Under the pieces are notes generated by a model, which did not search any database, was not told the origin of the DNA, and saw only the letters and a list, made by a program, of their open reading frames with translations. A DNA stretch of 64,000 bases from Amaurobius ferox (Eukaryota > Arthropoda > Arachnida > Araneae > Amaurobiidae): positions 71,216,230 to 71,280,229 of the forward strand of contig OX578136.1 of NCBI GenBank assembly GCA_951213105.1, given 5' to 3'. The number at the start of each line of letters is the position of its first letter. The first letter of the stretch is position 1. The position numbers and the translations under genes are program-made. Positions 36,265 through 49,124 of the stretch are shown one piece after another.

Positions 36265-37480
36265 TAACAAAATCGTCCCTTTTGGTGACTCTACGTCTAA
36301 TTTTAATTTTACGAACACAATTTAAATCCTAATTGCGATAAACTGAGCACCACGCCCTCCCCCTCAAATTCCCAAACCAGAACCCCTCACTTGTGAGTCC
36401 CCTATCTAATTGCAAATCCAAAGCCAGTTGCTCGCGGAGACTCTACGCTCTAAGTTAAAATTCGCCGAAGGACATAATTTAAATCTTAATTTCAACAATC
36501 TCAGCACCACGCCCTCCCCCCCCCCCTTCAAATCCCAAAACCAGAATCGGTCACTCATGAGTCCCCCTCTTTTAAATTGCAAATACAAAGCCCGTCAATC
36601 GGGGAGACTGTTTGACTGTAAGTGCTCTCAGTTAAAATTCGCCGAAGGCCACAATTTAATTCTTAATTTCTACAATCTCAGCACCACGCCCCCCTTCAAA
36701 TTCCAAAAGCAGAACCCGTCACTTGTGAGTCCCCCTCTTTCAAATTGCAAATCCAAAGTCCGTCGCTCGCGGAGACTTTACGCTCTCAGTTAAAATCCGC
36801 CGAAGGGCACAATTTAAATCTTAATTTCAACAATCTGAGCACACACACACACCCGCCCTTTCAAATGTCAAAACCAGAACCTGTCACTTGTGAGACTCCC
36901 TCTTTCAAATTGCAAATTCAAAGCCCGTCGTTCGCGGAGACTTTACGCTCTAAGTTAAAATTCGCAGAAGGACACAATTTGAATCTTAATTTCAACAATC
37001 ACAGCATCCTGCCCCCCTTCAAATTCCAAAATCAGAACCCGTCACTTGTGAGTCCCCCTCTTTCAAATTGCAAATCCAAAGCCTGTCGCTTGCGCAGACT
37101 CTACGCTCTCAGTTAAAATTCGCCGAAGGGCACAATTTAAATCTTAATTTCAACAATCTGAGCACCACACCTCCCCTTCAAATGCCAAAACCAGAACCAG
37201 TCACTTGTGATTCACCCTCTTTCACATTGCAAATTCAAAGTCCGTCGCTCCCGGAGACGCTAAGCTCTCAGTTAAAATCCGCAGGACACAATTTAAATCT
37301 TAATTTTAACAATATGAGTACCAAGCCCCCCCCCTTCAAATCCTAAAACCAGAACCCGTCACTTGTGAGTCCCCCTCTTTCAAATTGCAAAACCTAAATC
37401 CGTTGCTTGCGGAGACTCTACGTTCTACGTTAAAATTCACCGAGGGACACAATTTAAATATTAATTTCAGAAATCGCATC
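36265..37480 (+). repeat. 157-168-bp satellite, about seven units
   Basis: Units begin with AAATTGCAAATCCAAAG at about 36409, 36574, 36742, 36907, 37064, 37224 and 37381, preceded by one diverged unit from 36265. Each holds GGAGACT(C/T)TACGCTCT, AATTCGCCGAAGG, CACAATTTAAATCTTAATTTC and a C-rich run. Several units are open in the same frame (LNLNFNNLSTTP recurs), but the frame breaks between units and I see no reason to think it is translated. Confidence 0.9.
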
Positions 37481-38220
37481 ACAATAAGACACATTTATAT
37501 ACTGGCCACATGTTTCGCAAATGACGTAATTTTTATATTTCCAATAAATATGCGTCAGCTGCTTGAATAATACAGATACAAAAAACAGCACTCAATTTCC
37601 AAATCGTCTGGTTTGGACAAAAATCAAGCTCGCGACACAAATAATAGAAAATATTTAAAATCGCAAAAAAGTTCATTTAAAACCGAAAATTATTGCCTTT
37701 CAGTGAATTTTCATCCAAAGCCAGTCAAATTTTAGTTTAATACGCATAATGATAATATAAAACAAAACAAATATACAAATAAAATGACAAATTTTGAATT
37801 CAGAAATTTAAAATGAACCGAAAATCTAATTGCACTTGGTGCGATGTGCTATTTTTCCTCTAAACTAAATGTTTGCCAATCTGCCCGATCTTCTGCGAAT
37901 GTGTGGTAGCTCTTCGCATAAAATAAATAAATAAATAAATAAGTTATATAAATAAATAACTAAATAAAAATAAATACGTAAAATATAATAAAATACATTG
38001 AAATTTCATTTTTTACGGTATCTGATATAGATGTTGTGGTATCGGAAACATCATCGAATCTCCGGCTTCTAGCAATATGTTTTTGGATCACTGAATGCCA
38101 TTACTTACAAAATTACAAACGTTACAATTGCTTATAAAATCGAATTTTTTAGAATGCTTAGATATTTGCGGAACTTTTTGCCATGTTATAGTATTCCGCT
38201 GATCTTAGATTTCGGATACC

Positions 38221-38223
<3 letters not shown>
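37481..38223. other. AT-rich stretch without gene
   Basis: Contains an (AAAT)n tract near 37918-37975. No gene or terminal repeat is visible. Confidence 0.5.

Positions 38224-38302
<79 letters not shown>
38224..38302. repeat. (TA)n array 1 of the Naiad cluster
   Basis: About 39 uninterrupted TA units. The 3' end of the left E2 Naiad arm joins it directly at AAGGATAT. Confidence 0.95.
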
Positions 38303-38305
<3 letters not shown>

Positions 38306-38365
38306 ATATAAACAAGACGAAAAAATAAGCGAGAACAGGAGTGACCATATGATTTGCATAGAATG

Positions 38366-38436
38366 GCTGGGGTGGATTGCGACACCCCTTTCCCGCTTAA
38401 AGCAGCTTTTACGACCCGGGCAACGCTCACGGCACC
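38366..38436 (-). ncRNA. Conserved 3'-UTR double hairpin, Naiad E2 left copy
   Basis: In the sense direction: CCCGGGTCGT, AAAG-CTG-CTTT, GCGGGAAA, then GGGGTG-TCGCAATC-CACCCC. The terminal stem is a perfect 6 bp. The right arm holds the identical block at 43302-43372. Confidence 0.65.
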
Positions 38437-38643
38437 AATGTAACTCAATGGTCAATCTCCCACATGTGCAAAGACAGAAGCACCCGAACGGACAAAAGAG
38501 CAAAGATGGAACCAAGCATGGAAGAGATACACCTTACTATCCAGCATGCAAACACAACATTTTATAAGGGAAAGTCGCACATGCGCGAAAAGACTTCAAG
38601 ATGATAGGATCGCAGATATGAAAATATATATGATTAAGAATTC

Positions 38644-40967
38644 TCATTTAGAATCAAACAATGTACAATTTCTTTCTTTGAAAAAGGAATAGTAATAATG
38701 TTGTAAAAAATATTTAGGGTAATTTCTTTTTAATGCATCATTTATTATTTTATTACATTCATGAATGCAGTCTTTTTTAAAAGTACTGTAGTTTCTGTTT
38801 CTTCTGAAGTACCCGATAATAATATTTCTGAATATATTTTTAGTGAGGTTTGAATTCCAATCAATAATATTATTAATTTTGATATTGTATGAATTTCTCT
38901 TGTCGTGTATGGTTGTATAAATTCCATACTGTTGGTGCTTTCTTATTGACAAATCCAGGAAGTCTGTCGATCCATCCTCATTGATCGGGTTTTCAATTAA
39001 ATCCAATTCCCTTGGGTAGAATGCAAAATCTATGTCAGGGGTGTTTGCATAACCCCCTAATATCACATCGTCAACATAACGGAAATAAGGTATTTCCGAT
39101 AATAGATGGGTTCCTCTTTCATATTTGGATAGATAAATATCCGCCAATATTGATGAGCATGCACCACCCATGGGTATGCCTTTGACCTGTTTGTAGAAAT
39201 GCATGCCGTCATATAGTATGTTTTCATTTAAAACCAACTCAATCAAATCCAAATATCTTCTGAGAGTTATATATGGTTTTAAATTATACTCTTCATGTAA
39301 TTCTTTCAAGATCATTTGTAGGTTTGTTAAATCGATGTTATTAAACAGATCCCTGAAATCGTAGCTTCTGAAGTTTAAATCTTTATGGCAAAATTTCAGT
39401 CGGTCTATCAATTCTTGTCCGTTTTTTAACATTATGGAATTTTGCTTCTTAATATCAGTCATAACATATTGGAGTAATTTCAGAAGTTTTTTATTTGCAT
39501 GTTCTAGGTATGATCCGCATCCCACTGTTACAGTACGGAACTTGACTGGCTTTTTGTGTAACTTGGGAATGAGGATCAAGTATGGAAATTTTACTGATTT
39601 AATATCCATACCAATTCTTTTATACAGTGCTTTTATTCTATTAGTGATGATTGATTCGTTGCTAGGAATTAATGTATACATGGCACAATCCTTATAGCAT
39701 TGTGTTAAAGTATCGACATAGAATTTTTTACACGTGAATGCAAAATTCGATACGATTTTGTCGGTGTATGTCAATACGAATTCTTCATTAAAATGTTTGA
39801 TTGAAAACGGAAATTGAGAACTCCCAGAATCCTTGTTTCTTCTCGGGTAGAATTGGCAAAAAGCACTGTAAAAGGCATATTTCCATGCGTTAAAAGTTTG
39901 TACAGGTATACTGTGTTTGACAGCCATCTTGTATATGAAGGTTTCCAGATCGTAATTAAATTCATTATAAATATCATTATATTCTTGTATTCGGTACTTA
40001 GTACCAAGTTGTAATAAGTTTTTGAGTTTATTATCTTTTATAAAATCTAAGTTTCCAGTAATTATATGCTTGTGGTAGGGATCACAATGTATATTTTTAT
40101 GACATTGACAGGATTCAATATTAAATGTAGACACGGTTTTACATAATTTATTGTAGTTGAATAATCTTCTTCCGTTGGTTCTTACAAAGCGATAGGATAT
40201 CTTAATATTTAGATTAGGCAAAGGAAGACGTTCTTCTATATTATGTAATATTTGGTTGAATGGAATATTTTCGAACATTTTATTCTTAAATGTTGTGATA
40301 AAAAATTCTTTTGATTTGTTAATTTGATATTTTGGTTCAAGTGCTACATTATATTTTGCGGCTCTGAGTTTAATTAAATCCAGAATGATGTCTATATTAG
40401 TGTTTGTATCTTCCGTATTGCAGTTATTTTCTCTTAAATTGAAATTTATAATAAAATTCCATATACGTTGTAAGTATTTGATTTTGATACTGTTGGCTAT
40501 ATTCTTGATCCATCCGAATTTCACCGTTATTTCTGTCTTTATGAAGTCTGAGATTTTTTCTTCTGTTTTGATATAATTAAATTGTTGCTTTTTATTTCCT
40601 CTTTGGTGTCTATAAGTTTTCTTAGGTATTGAATTTTCTAAGAGAGGGTATGCTTTACTATTCCTGCATCTTTCTTTATTGCAATTTTCCTTGAATAATA
40701 AAGTATTCAGACCATATGGATATGCAGAATTATATTGCTTTATATGGGTGTTTTCCCACCACAAGCGTTCAGAAAGGTCTGGTACTATATCAATAATAGT
40801 TACCATAATATTGCTGAAGGGGTGTACTTGAAAATGTCGTACTTCTAAGTTATTATTGGTGGATAGCTGTTGGATTTTGCCCACTTGACTTCGGTGCAGA
40901 TTTATACGGATATTCAGGGAATTCTGCGTCTGTCCTATATATTTCGCCTGACAGGCAAGGCATGATA
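38644..40967 (-). pseudogene. Naiad E2 left copy: RT with the second half of the endonuclease
   Basis: The true homology starts at SCLACQAKYIGQT, so the GIY strand and zinc ligands are lost while YIGQTQNSLNIRINLHRSQ remains. It then runs without a stop through DLSERLWWENTHIKQY, ESCQCHKN (CxC), DPYHKHIITGNL, YLILIPKLHKKP, SYDFRDLFNNID, GIPMGGACSSILADIYL and YVDD to the stop at 38644. The frame stays open into the opposite arm to 41022, but those first 19 or so residues are read antisense through the right copy and are not part of the protein. The RT core looks intact, so the copy is young; with a broken endonuclease it should not move by itself. Confidence 0.85.
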
Positions 40968-40981
40968 AGGCGGAAAATGGC

Positions 40982-43094
40982 GGAAAACACCCATATAAAG
41001 CAATATAATTCTGCATATCCATATGGTCTGAATACTTTATTATTCAAGGAAAATTGCAATAAAGAAAGATGCAGGAATAGTAAAGCATACCCTCTCTTAG
41101 AAAATTCAATACCTAAGAAAACTTATAGACACCAAAGAGGAAATAAAAAGCAACAATTTAATTATATCAAAACAGAAGAAAAAATCTCAGACTTCATAAA
41201 GACAGAAATAACGGTGAAATTCGGATGGATCAAGAATATAGCCAACAGTATCAAAATCAAATACTTACAACGTATATGGAATTTTATTATAAATTTCAAT
41301 TTAAGAGAAAATAACTGCAATACGGAAGATACAAACACTAATATAGACATCATTCTGGATTTAATTAAACTCAGAGCCGCAAAATATAATGTAGCACTTG
41401 AACCAAAATATCAAATTAACAAATCAAAAGAATTTTTTATCACAACATTTAAGAATAAAATGTTCGAAAATATTCCATTCAACCAAATATTACATAATAT
41501 AGAAGAACGTCTTCCTTTGCCTAATCTAAATATTAAGATATCCTATCGCTTTGTAAGAACCAACGGAAGAAGATTATTCAACTACAATAAATTATGTAAA
41601 ACCGTGTCTACATTTAATATTGAATCCTGTCAATGTCATAAAAATATACATTGTGATCCCTACCACAAGCATATAATTACTGGAAACTTAGATTTTATAA
41701 AAGATAATAAACTCAAAAACTTATTACAACTTGGTACTAAGTACCGAATACAAGAATATAATGATATTTATAATGAATTTAATTACGATCTGGAAACCTT
41801 CATATACAAGATGGCTGTCAAACACAGTATACCTGTACAAACTTTTAACGCATGGAAATATGCCTTTTACAGTGCTTTTTGCCAATTCTACCCGAGAAGA
41901 AACAAGGATTCTGGGAGTTCTCAATTTCCGTTTTCAATCAAACATTTTAATGAAGAATTCGTATTGACATACACCGACAAAATCGTATCGAATTTTGCAT
42001 TCACGTGTAAAAAATTCTATGTCGATACTTTAACACAATGCTATAAGGATTGTGCCATGTATACATTAATTCCTAGCAACGAATCAATCATCACTAATAG
42101 AATAAAAGCACTGTATAAAAGAATTGGTATGGATATTAAATCAGTAAAATTTCCATACTTGATCCTCATTCCCAAGTTACACAAAAAGCCAGTCAAGTTC
42201 CGTACTGTAACAGTGGGATGCGGATCATACCTAGAACATGCAAATAAAAAACTTCTGAAATTACTCCAATATGTTATGACTGATATTAAGAAGCAAAATT
42301 CCATAATGTTAAAAAACGGACAAGAATTGATAGACCGACTGAAATTTTGCCATAAAGATTTAAACTTCAGAAGCTACGATTTCAGGGATCTGTTTAATAA
42401 CATCGATTTAACAAACCTACAAATGATCTTGAAAGAATTACATGAAGAGTATAATTTAAAACCATATATAACTCTCAGAAGATATTTGGATTTGATTGAG
42501 TTGGTTTTAAATGAAAACATACTATATGACGGCATGCATTTCTACAAACAGGTCAAAGGCATACCCATGGGTGGTGCATGCTCATCAATATTGGCGGATA
42601 TTTATCTATCCAAATATGAAAGAGGAACCCATCTATTATCGGAAATACCTTATTTCCGTTATGTTGACGATGTGATATTAGGGGGTTATGCAAACACCCC
42701 TGACATAGATTTTGCATTCTACCCAAGGGAATTGGATTTAATTGAAAACCCGATCAATGAGGATGGATCGACAGACTTCCTGGATTTGTCAATAAGAAAG
42801 CACCAACAGTATGGAATTTATACAACCATACACGACAAGAGAAATTCATACAATATCAAAATTAATAATATTATTGATTGGAATTCAAACCTCACTAAAA
42901 ATATATTCAGAAATATTATTATCGGGTACTTCAGAAGAAACAGAAACTACAGTACTTTTAAAAAAGACTGCATTCATGAATGTAATAAAATAATAAATGA
43001 TGCATTAAAAAGAAATTACCCTAAATATTTTTTACAACATTATTACTATTCCTTTTTCAAAGAAAGAAATTGTACATTGTTTGATTCTAAATGA
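40982..43094 (+). pseudogene. Naiad E2 right copy: RT without endonuclease
   Basis: Homology begins at ENTHIKQYNSAYPYGL, so the whole GIY-YIG domain is missing; an ATG at 40962 lies in junction sequence. In the 710-codon frame counted from that ATG the CxC motif is C223/C225, motif A SYDFRDLF about 471-478, motif B GIPMGG about 534-539 and YVDD 567-570. It is identical in sequence to the left copy over the shared length. No frameshift or stop is present. Confidence 0.85.
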
Positions 43095-43301
43095 GAATTC
43101 TTAATCATATATATTTTCATATCTGCGATCCTATCATCTTGAAGTCTTTTCGCGCATGTGCGACTTTCCCTTATAAAATGTTGTGTTTGCATGCTGGATA
43201 GTAAGGTGTATCTCTTCCATGCTTGGTTCCATCTTTGCTCTTTTGTCCGTTCGGGTGCTTCTGTCTTTGCACATGTGGGAGATTGACCATTGAGTTACAT
43301 T

Positions 43302-43372
43302 GGTGCCGTGAGCGTTGCCCGGGTCGTAAAAGCTGCTTTAAGCGGGAAAGGGGTGTCGCAATCCACCCCAGC
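43302..43372 (+). ncRNA. Conserved 3'-UTR double hairpin, Naiad E2 right copy
   Basis: Exact mirror of 38366-38436, about 210 nt after the stop codon, with the loop TCGCAATC between GGGGTG and CACCCC. Confidence 0.65.
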
Positions 43373-43538
43373 CATTCTATGCAAATCATATGGTCACTCC
43401 TGTTCTCGCTTATTTTTTCGTCTTGTTTATATCCTTGTATTCCACTCTGGATGCAGAGCTGCTAAGCGCCACATCCTCTGTAAGGTTTCTGTTTTCTCCT
43501 TTACTTAAATAGGAGTTCCGTTCGTGATATACTTATTT

Positions 43539-43545
<7 letters not shown>

Positions 43546-43570
<25 letters not shown>
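43546..43570. repeat. (TA)n array 2, shared by Naiads E2 and E3
   Basis: A short TA tract. The tail of the E2 right copy (plus) enters from the left and the tail of the E3 left copy (minus) from the right, so two 3' ends meet here. Confidence 0.9.
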
Positions 43571-43755
43571 CCTATAAAATAACACAATCCAAAGTATAAT
43601 ATAAAAGGTGAAATGAGTATAGGCGCGATTTGCAGCTCTTAACACTCATCTCAAAAATATTACAAAAGAAAGATCTAGGAAATGTACAAGGAATATTATT
43701 AAACATAAGGAACAACAGAAACAAATAAAGGAGTGCAAACGGGGTATCAGTAATG

Positions 43756-43825
43756 TCTAGGGGGATTGTGACCCCTATACCTGGTTAAAGCGTGCTTTTA
43801 TTCCCGGGAAACACTCCCAGAAACA
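43756..43825 (-). ncRNA. Conserved 3'-UTR double hairpin, Naiad E3 left copy
   Basis: In the sense direction: TTCCCGGGAAT, AAAGC-AC-GCTTT, ACCAGG, then TAGGGG-TCACAATC-CCCCTA. The stem is fully paired and differs in sequence from families 1 and 2. Confidence 0.65.
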
Positions 43826-44015
43826 ACCAATCGCCCGAAGCAGCTCCAATCCGTGCGTGCAGGAAAAACAGAATCCTAAGGGAAAATCAAATCCATAAAA
43901 TCAAAAGAGAAACTATATAAGAATCATAGGATTTCCCTAATGGAAAAGGGGATCCAGAGTCCATACACATATAAGAATTAAAAGCACAAAGTTACAGTGA
44001 AGGAAAAGATTCCAA

Positions 44016-44386
44016 CTAGTCAATTGGCAACAAGTCTTGGAAATTAGCATAAATTACATCATCATTACGCAGTTTTTTACAAAATGCTAAGTAATAAGTT
44101 TTTAGAAAGCCTATAGGAAAACCGTTCTTTAATGCTTCCTTTATCAAATGTCTTTCACATATATTTCGCTGTTCATTGGTAGAATTTAATTTACCATATC
44201 TTACAAAATGATTAACAATCAAATTTCTCATTACACCAATACTCATATTACTACTCCAAGGAGTGATGTAATTAATATTACAGTTGAAACTTTTACGTTT
44301 ATCATACATTCTGTAACATAGATGATCTTGAGGATTTCTATATATTGAGATATCCAAAAATACCACTTCACCATTATTTTTTACAG
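44016..44386 (-). pseudogene. Naiad E3 left copy: C-terminal RT fragment
   Basis: About 120 codons from ENNGEVVFLDISI-like sequence to the stop at 44016. They contain NGEVVFLDISIYRN and HLIKEALKNGFPIGFL and lack all catalytic motifs. One replacement (CERH for CEKH) separates it from the right copy. Confidence 0.8.
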
Positions 44387-44394
44387 AAGAAGAT

Positions 44395-45226
44395 AAAATC
44401 ATGTGATTCTGTAATGATCAATAATGGATATGACGTAATAACACGTCTGAAACAAACTCCGGACAAGTTATACTTTAAGAGTTTCGATTTTAAAGATTTA
44501 TTCAACTGCATCCACTTAAAGGATCTTTATGATATTTTAAAGGATACATATAATAGAAATACTCAACTTTCATCCTACGACTATGATAAGTTTAAATTTT
44601 TGATAAAATTGGTCTTGTTTGAGAACATTTTGTTCAATGGCACTGATTTCTTTAAACAAATCAAAGGAATACCTATGGGTGGTGGCTGTTCGTCGCTACA
44701 GGCGGATTTATATTTATACAGTTATGAAAACGGTACACATATTCTCAATGAGATTATGTATTTCCGTTTCGTGGATGACATCTTGATCGGCCATCTTGAT
44801 AAAGATTTTCAATTTGACTTTACTTTTTACCCCAGTAACCTTGAACTTATTGAAACTGTAGAAAATAATGGTGAAGTGGTATTTTTGGATATCTCAATAT
44901 ATAGAAATCCTCAAGATCATCTATGTTACAGAATGTATGATAAACGTAAAAGTTTCAACTGTAATATTAATTACATCACTCCTTGGAGTAGTAATATGAG
45001 TATTGGTGTAATGAGAAATTTGATTGTTAATCATTTTGTAAGATATGGTAAATTAAATTCTACCAATGAACAGCGAAATATATGTGAAAAACATTTGATA
45101 AAGGAAGCATTAAAGAACGGTTTTCCTATAGGCTTTCTAAAAACTTATTACTTAGCATTTTGTAAAAAACTGCGTAATGATGATGTAATTTATGCTAATT
45201 TCCAAGACTTGTTGCCAATTGACTAG
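44395..45226 (+). pseudogene. Naiad E3 right copy: 5'-truncated RT
   Basis: The homologous part begins at about CDSVMINNGYDVITRLK, upstream of motif A. It keeps motif A SFDFKDLFNCIHL, motif B GIPMGGGCSSLQADLYL, motif C FVDD (in place of YVDD), FLDISI and the C-terminal basic region up to the stop at 45226. The ATG at 44345 belongs to the antisense of the left arm. Compared with families 1 and 2 only the motifs and some C-terminal residues agree, so this is a clearly separate Naiad lineage. The endonuclease, the CxC motif and the fingers are missing. Confidence 0.8.
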
Positions 45227-45416
45227 TTGGAATCTTTTCCTTCACTGTAACTTTGTGCTTTTAATTCTTATATGTGTATGGACTCTGGATCCCCTTTTCC
45301 ATTAGGGAAATCCTATGATTCTTATATAGTTTCTCTTTTGATTTTATGGATTTGATTTTCCCTTAGGATTCTGTTTTTCCTGTACGCACGTATTGGAGCT
45401 GCTTCGGGCGATTGGT

Positions 45417-45486
45417 TGTTTCTGGGAGTGTTTCCCGGGAATAAAAGCACGCTTTAACCAGGTATAGGGGTCACAATCCCCCTAGA
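45417..45486 (+). ncRNA. Conserved 3'-UTR double hairpin, Naiad E3 right copy
   Basis: Mirror of 43756-43825, about 190 nt after the stop, with hairpin AGGGG-TCACAATC-CCCCT. Confidence 0.65.
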
Positions 45487-45577
45487 CATTACTGATACCC
45501 CGTTTGCACTCCTTTATTTGTTGCTGTTGTTCCTTGTGTTTCATAATATTCCTTGTACATTTCCTAGATCTTTCTTT

Positions 45578-45704
<127 letters not shown>

Positions 45705-45770
45705 CTAAGCAAAAGCTACGTGACAAAGCGGAAAGGTGAGGAAAAAGGACCAACTGGGAATACATAAAAG

Positions 45771-45843
45771 GCCTAGGGGGATGGTGACCCCTAGTTCCCG
45801 GTTAAAAGTCGACTTTTACACCAAAGGTAACACTCACGGAGCC
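45771..45843 (-). ncRNA. Conserved 3'-UTR double hairpin, Naiad E4 left copy
   Basis: In the sense direction: GGCTCCGTGAGTGTTACC, hairpin TAAAAG-TCGA-CTTTTA, ACCGGGAA, then CTAGGGG-TCACCATC-CCCCTAG. Both stems are perfect in this copy. Confidence 0.65.
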
Positions 45844-46018
45844 ATATATTACCTGAGGTCCTATTTCAGAACAACGTCAAAACAGAAGACGAACCCACAA
45901 CAAGAACAAGAAACCGATAGAGATATAATATTAAAAAAAAAAAAAAAAAAAAAAAAATAATAATAATTCGAAATCGAAAAGATGATTCGATTCGAATGAT
46001 TCGATGATTTCGATTTCG

Positions 46019-46066
<48 letters not shown>

Positions 46067-46154
46067 ATATTATATCTCTATCGGTTTCTTGTTCTTGTTG
46101 TGGGTTCGTTTTCTGTTTTGAGGTTGTTCTGACATAGGACCTCAGGTAATATAT

Positions 46155-46228
46155 GGCTCCGGGAGTGTTACCCTTGGTGTAAAAGTCGACTTTTAACCGG
46201 GAACTAGGGGTCACCATCCTCCTAGGCC
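46155..46228 (+). ncRNA. Conserved 3'-UTR double hairpin, Naiad E4 right copy
   Basis: Same block as 45771-45843; the last stem reads CTAGGGG-TCACCATC-CTCCTAG, in which one G-C pair has become G-T. Confidence 0.65.
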
Positions 46229-46390
46229 TTTTATGTATTCCCAGTTGGTCCTTTTTCCTCACCTTTCCGCTTTGTCACGTAGCTTTTGCTTAGCTGTATC
46301 TCTCGACATTTACAAGCTGCATCGCGCTTTTATGTCTAGTTACTTTTTTGGTACACTCAGTACACTTGTATATTTTCGTTTTATGACATT

Positions 46391-47514
<1,124 letters not shown>

Positions 47515-48770
47515 CTCACAAGCAGCAGTTTCATTTATTGTGAATCAACTGCATATTGCGTTTTCAAATAAATTATAGTTTTTGGTATCTGTTTTAAAAA
47601 AAAACTATTTTACGTATAACTTTTTAATTGAATACATTCTAATACTAAATATATACAGCCAGCTCTTTTATTGGATGAAAATAGTCAGTTAGTTTGCAGG
47701 AAGTTGAAAAGGTATCTTGCTAGACAAATAATAGAAGATAAAATTTATCTTCAGTCGATGATTTCCACTCTCAGATTGGGCAGTATTAGGTAATTTTGTT
47801 GCTATTTTGTTCTTTAAATCTGTAAACAATTTTACGGGAGGCTTTAGTTTAAAGTTGATTTCGAACTATGGCGAATACGTATGCATACATGGAGCATTTT
47901 CTTGTACCCGAATTAAGAACTGTTGTATTCATTCTCACAAACAGCAGTTTCATTTATTGTAAATCAAATATATATTGAGTTTTCAAAGAAATTATAGTTT
48001 TCAGTATCTGATTTAGAAAAACTATTTTACGTATATCTTTGCATTTGAATACATTCTCAAGACTACATATATACAGTCTCTTATTGGATGAAGATAGTCA
48101 GGTAGTTTGCAGGAAGCTGAAAAGTTCTCTTGCTAGACAAATAATTGAAGATAAAATTTACTTTCAGCCGGTTTTTTTCACTCTCGAATAGGACAAAATT
48201 AGGTAATTTTGTTGCTATATTGTTCTTTAAATCTGTAAACAATTTTACCAGTACCTTTAGTTTAACGCTGATTTTGAGCTATGACGAACACACATGCACC
48301 ATGGTGCATTCGCTTGTACTCGAATTAAGAACTGGTTGTATTCTCACAAGTTGTATTCTCACAAGCAGCAGTTTCATTTAATGTGAATCAACTATATATT
48401 GCGTTTTCAAAGAAATTATAGTTTTCAGTATCTGATTTAGGAAAACTATTTTACGTATATATTTTCATTTGAATACATTCTCAAGACTACATATATACAG
48501 TCTCTTATTGGATGAAGATAGTCAGTTAGTTTGCAGGAAGCTGAAAAGTTCTCTTGCTAGACAAATAATTAAAGATAAAATTTATCTTCAGCCGGTTTTT
48601 TTCACTCTCGGATTGGACAAAATTAGGTAATTTTGTTGCTATATTGTTCTTTAAATCTATAAACAATTTTACCGGGAGCTATAGTTGAAAGTTGATTTCG
48701 AACTATGACGAACACTTATGCACACATGGGGCATTTTCTTGTATCCGAATTAACAACTGTAATATCTAAC
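47515..48770 (+). repeat. Three tandem units of about 420 bp
   Basis: Units start with CACAA(G/A)CAGCAGTTTCATTTA at about 47515, 47935 and 48358. They share TTTTACGTATA, TATTGGATGAA(G/A)ATAGTCAG, CTTGCTAGACAAATAAT and GGTAATTTTGTTGCTAT, roughly 90% alike. A related start occurs again near 62757. No coding frame is conserved between the units. Confidence 0.85.
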
Positions 48771-49124
48771 AGCCGGAGAGTAAACCTTTTAGCCCAAAAA
48801 TGAGTCATAGGTTCTAAAGTTTCCTTATTTGTAGATAAATATCAGCATTTATTTTTACCAAATTATATTTAGTTCAAACAGAGAAAACTTCACTAAGCTA
48901 TTAAACAAATATATATCAATAGCTCTCTTATAGGATGAGAATATGAAGCTGGTTTTTAGGAAGCATATTTATCAATAAATGAATTATTTATTGATAAATA
49001 AATACTTTAAGAATAAAACTGTCTTTTCTCGATGCATGGGAACCTAAAATTGAACAGAATTAGTTAAATTTTGTTGCTATATTGGTTTTTTGTACATAAT
49101 AAATCATTTGATCGAGAGTGATAT
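48771..49124. other. Short stretch, possibly a decayed fourth unit
   Basis: TCTCTTATAGGATGAGAATATGA and AATTTTGTTGCTATATTGG recall the 420-bp unit, but most of the sequence no longer aligns by eye. Confidence 0.4.

Larger units (their letters stand above)
38303..43545. mobile_element. Naiad E2: head-to-head inverted dimer with 2,455-bp arms
   Basis: The arms 38302-40756 (minus) and 40982-43436 (plus) are reverse complements at a constant coordinate sum of 81,738 with no indel; wherever I compared them, and in several translated frames, they are identical. The centre (40757-40981) holds the part of the left copy that extends further 5', plus about 15-20 bp (GATAAGGCGGAAAATGGC) that belongs to neither. 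The right copy continues past its arm into a 105-bp tail (43437-43545) with GAGCTGCTAAGCGCC; the left copy lacks the tail and meets (TA)n array 1. Confidence 0.85.

Noticed and set aside
36265..37480. CRISPR array
   Set aside because: Units are contiguous 157-168-bp satellite repeats without unique spacers, in a eukaryotic context.
36410..37570. Protein-coding gene from the frames starting MQIQSPSLAETL
   Set aside because: The frames are translations of satellite units and stop or shift at unit borders.
40968..41022. N-terminal extension of the E2 left-copy frame (MDMQNYIALY...)
   Set aside because: It is the antisense of the right copy read through the dimer centre and has no match in the related element at 29-32 kb.
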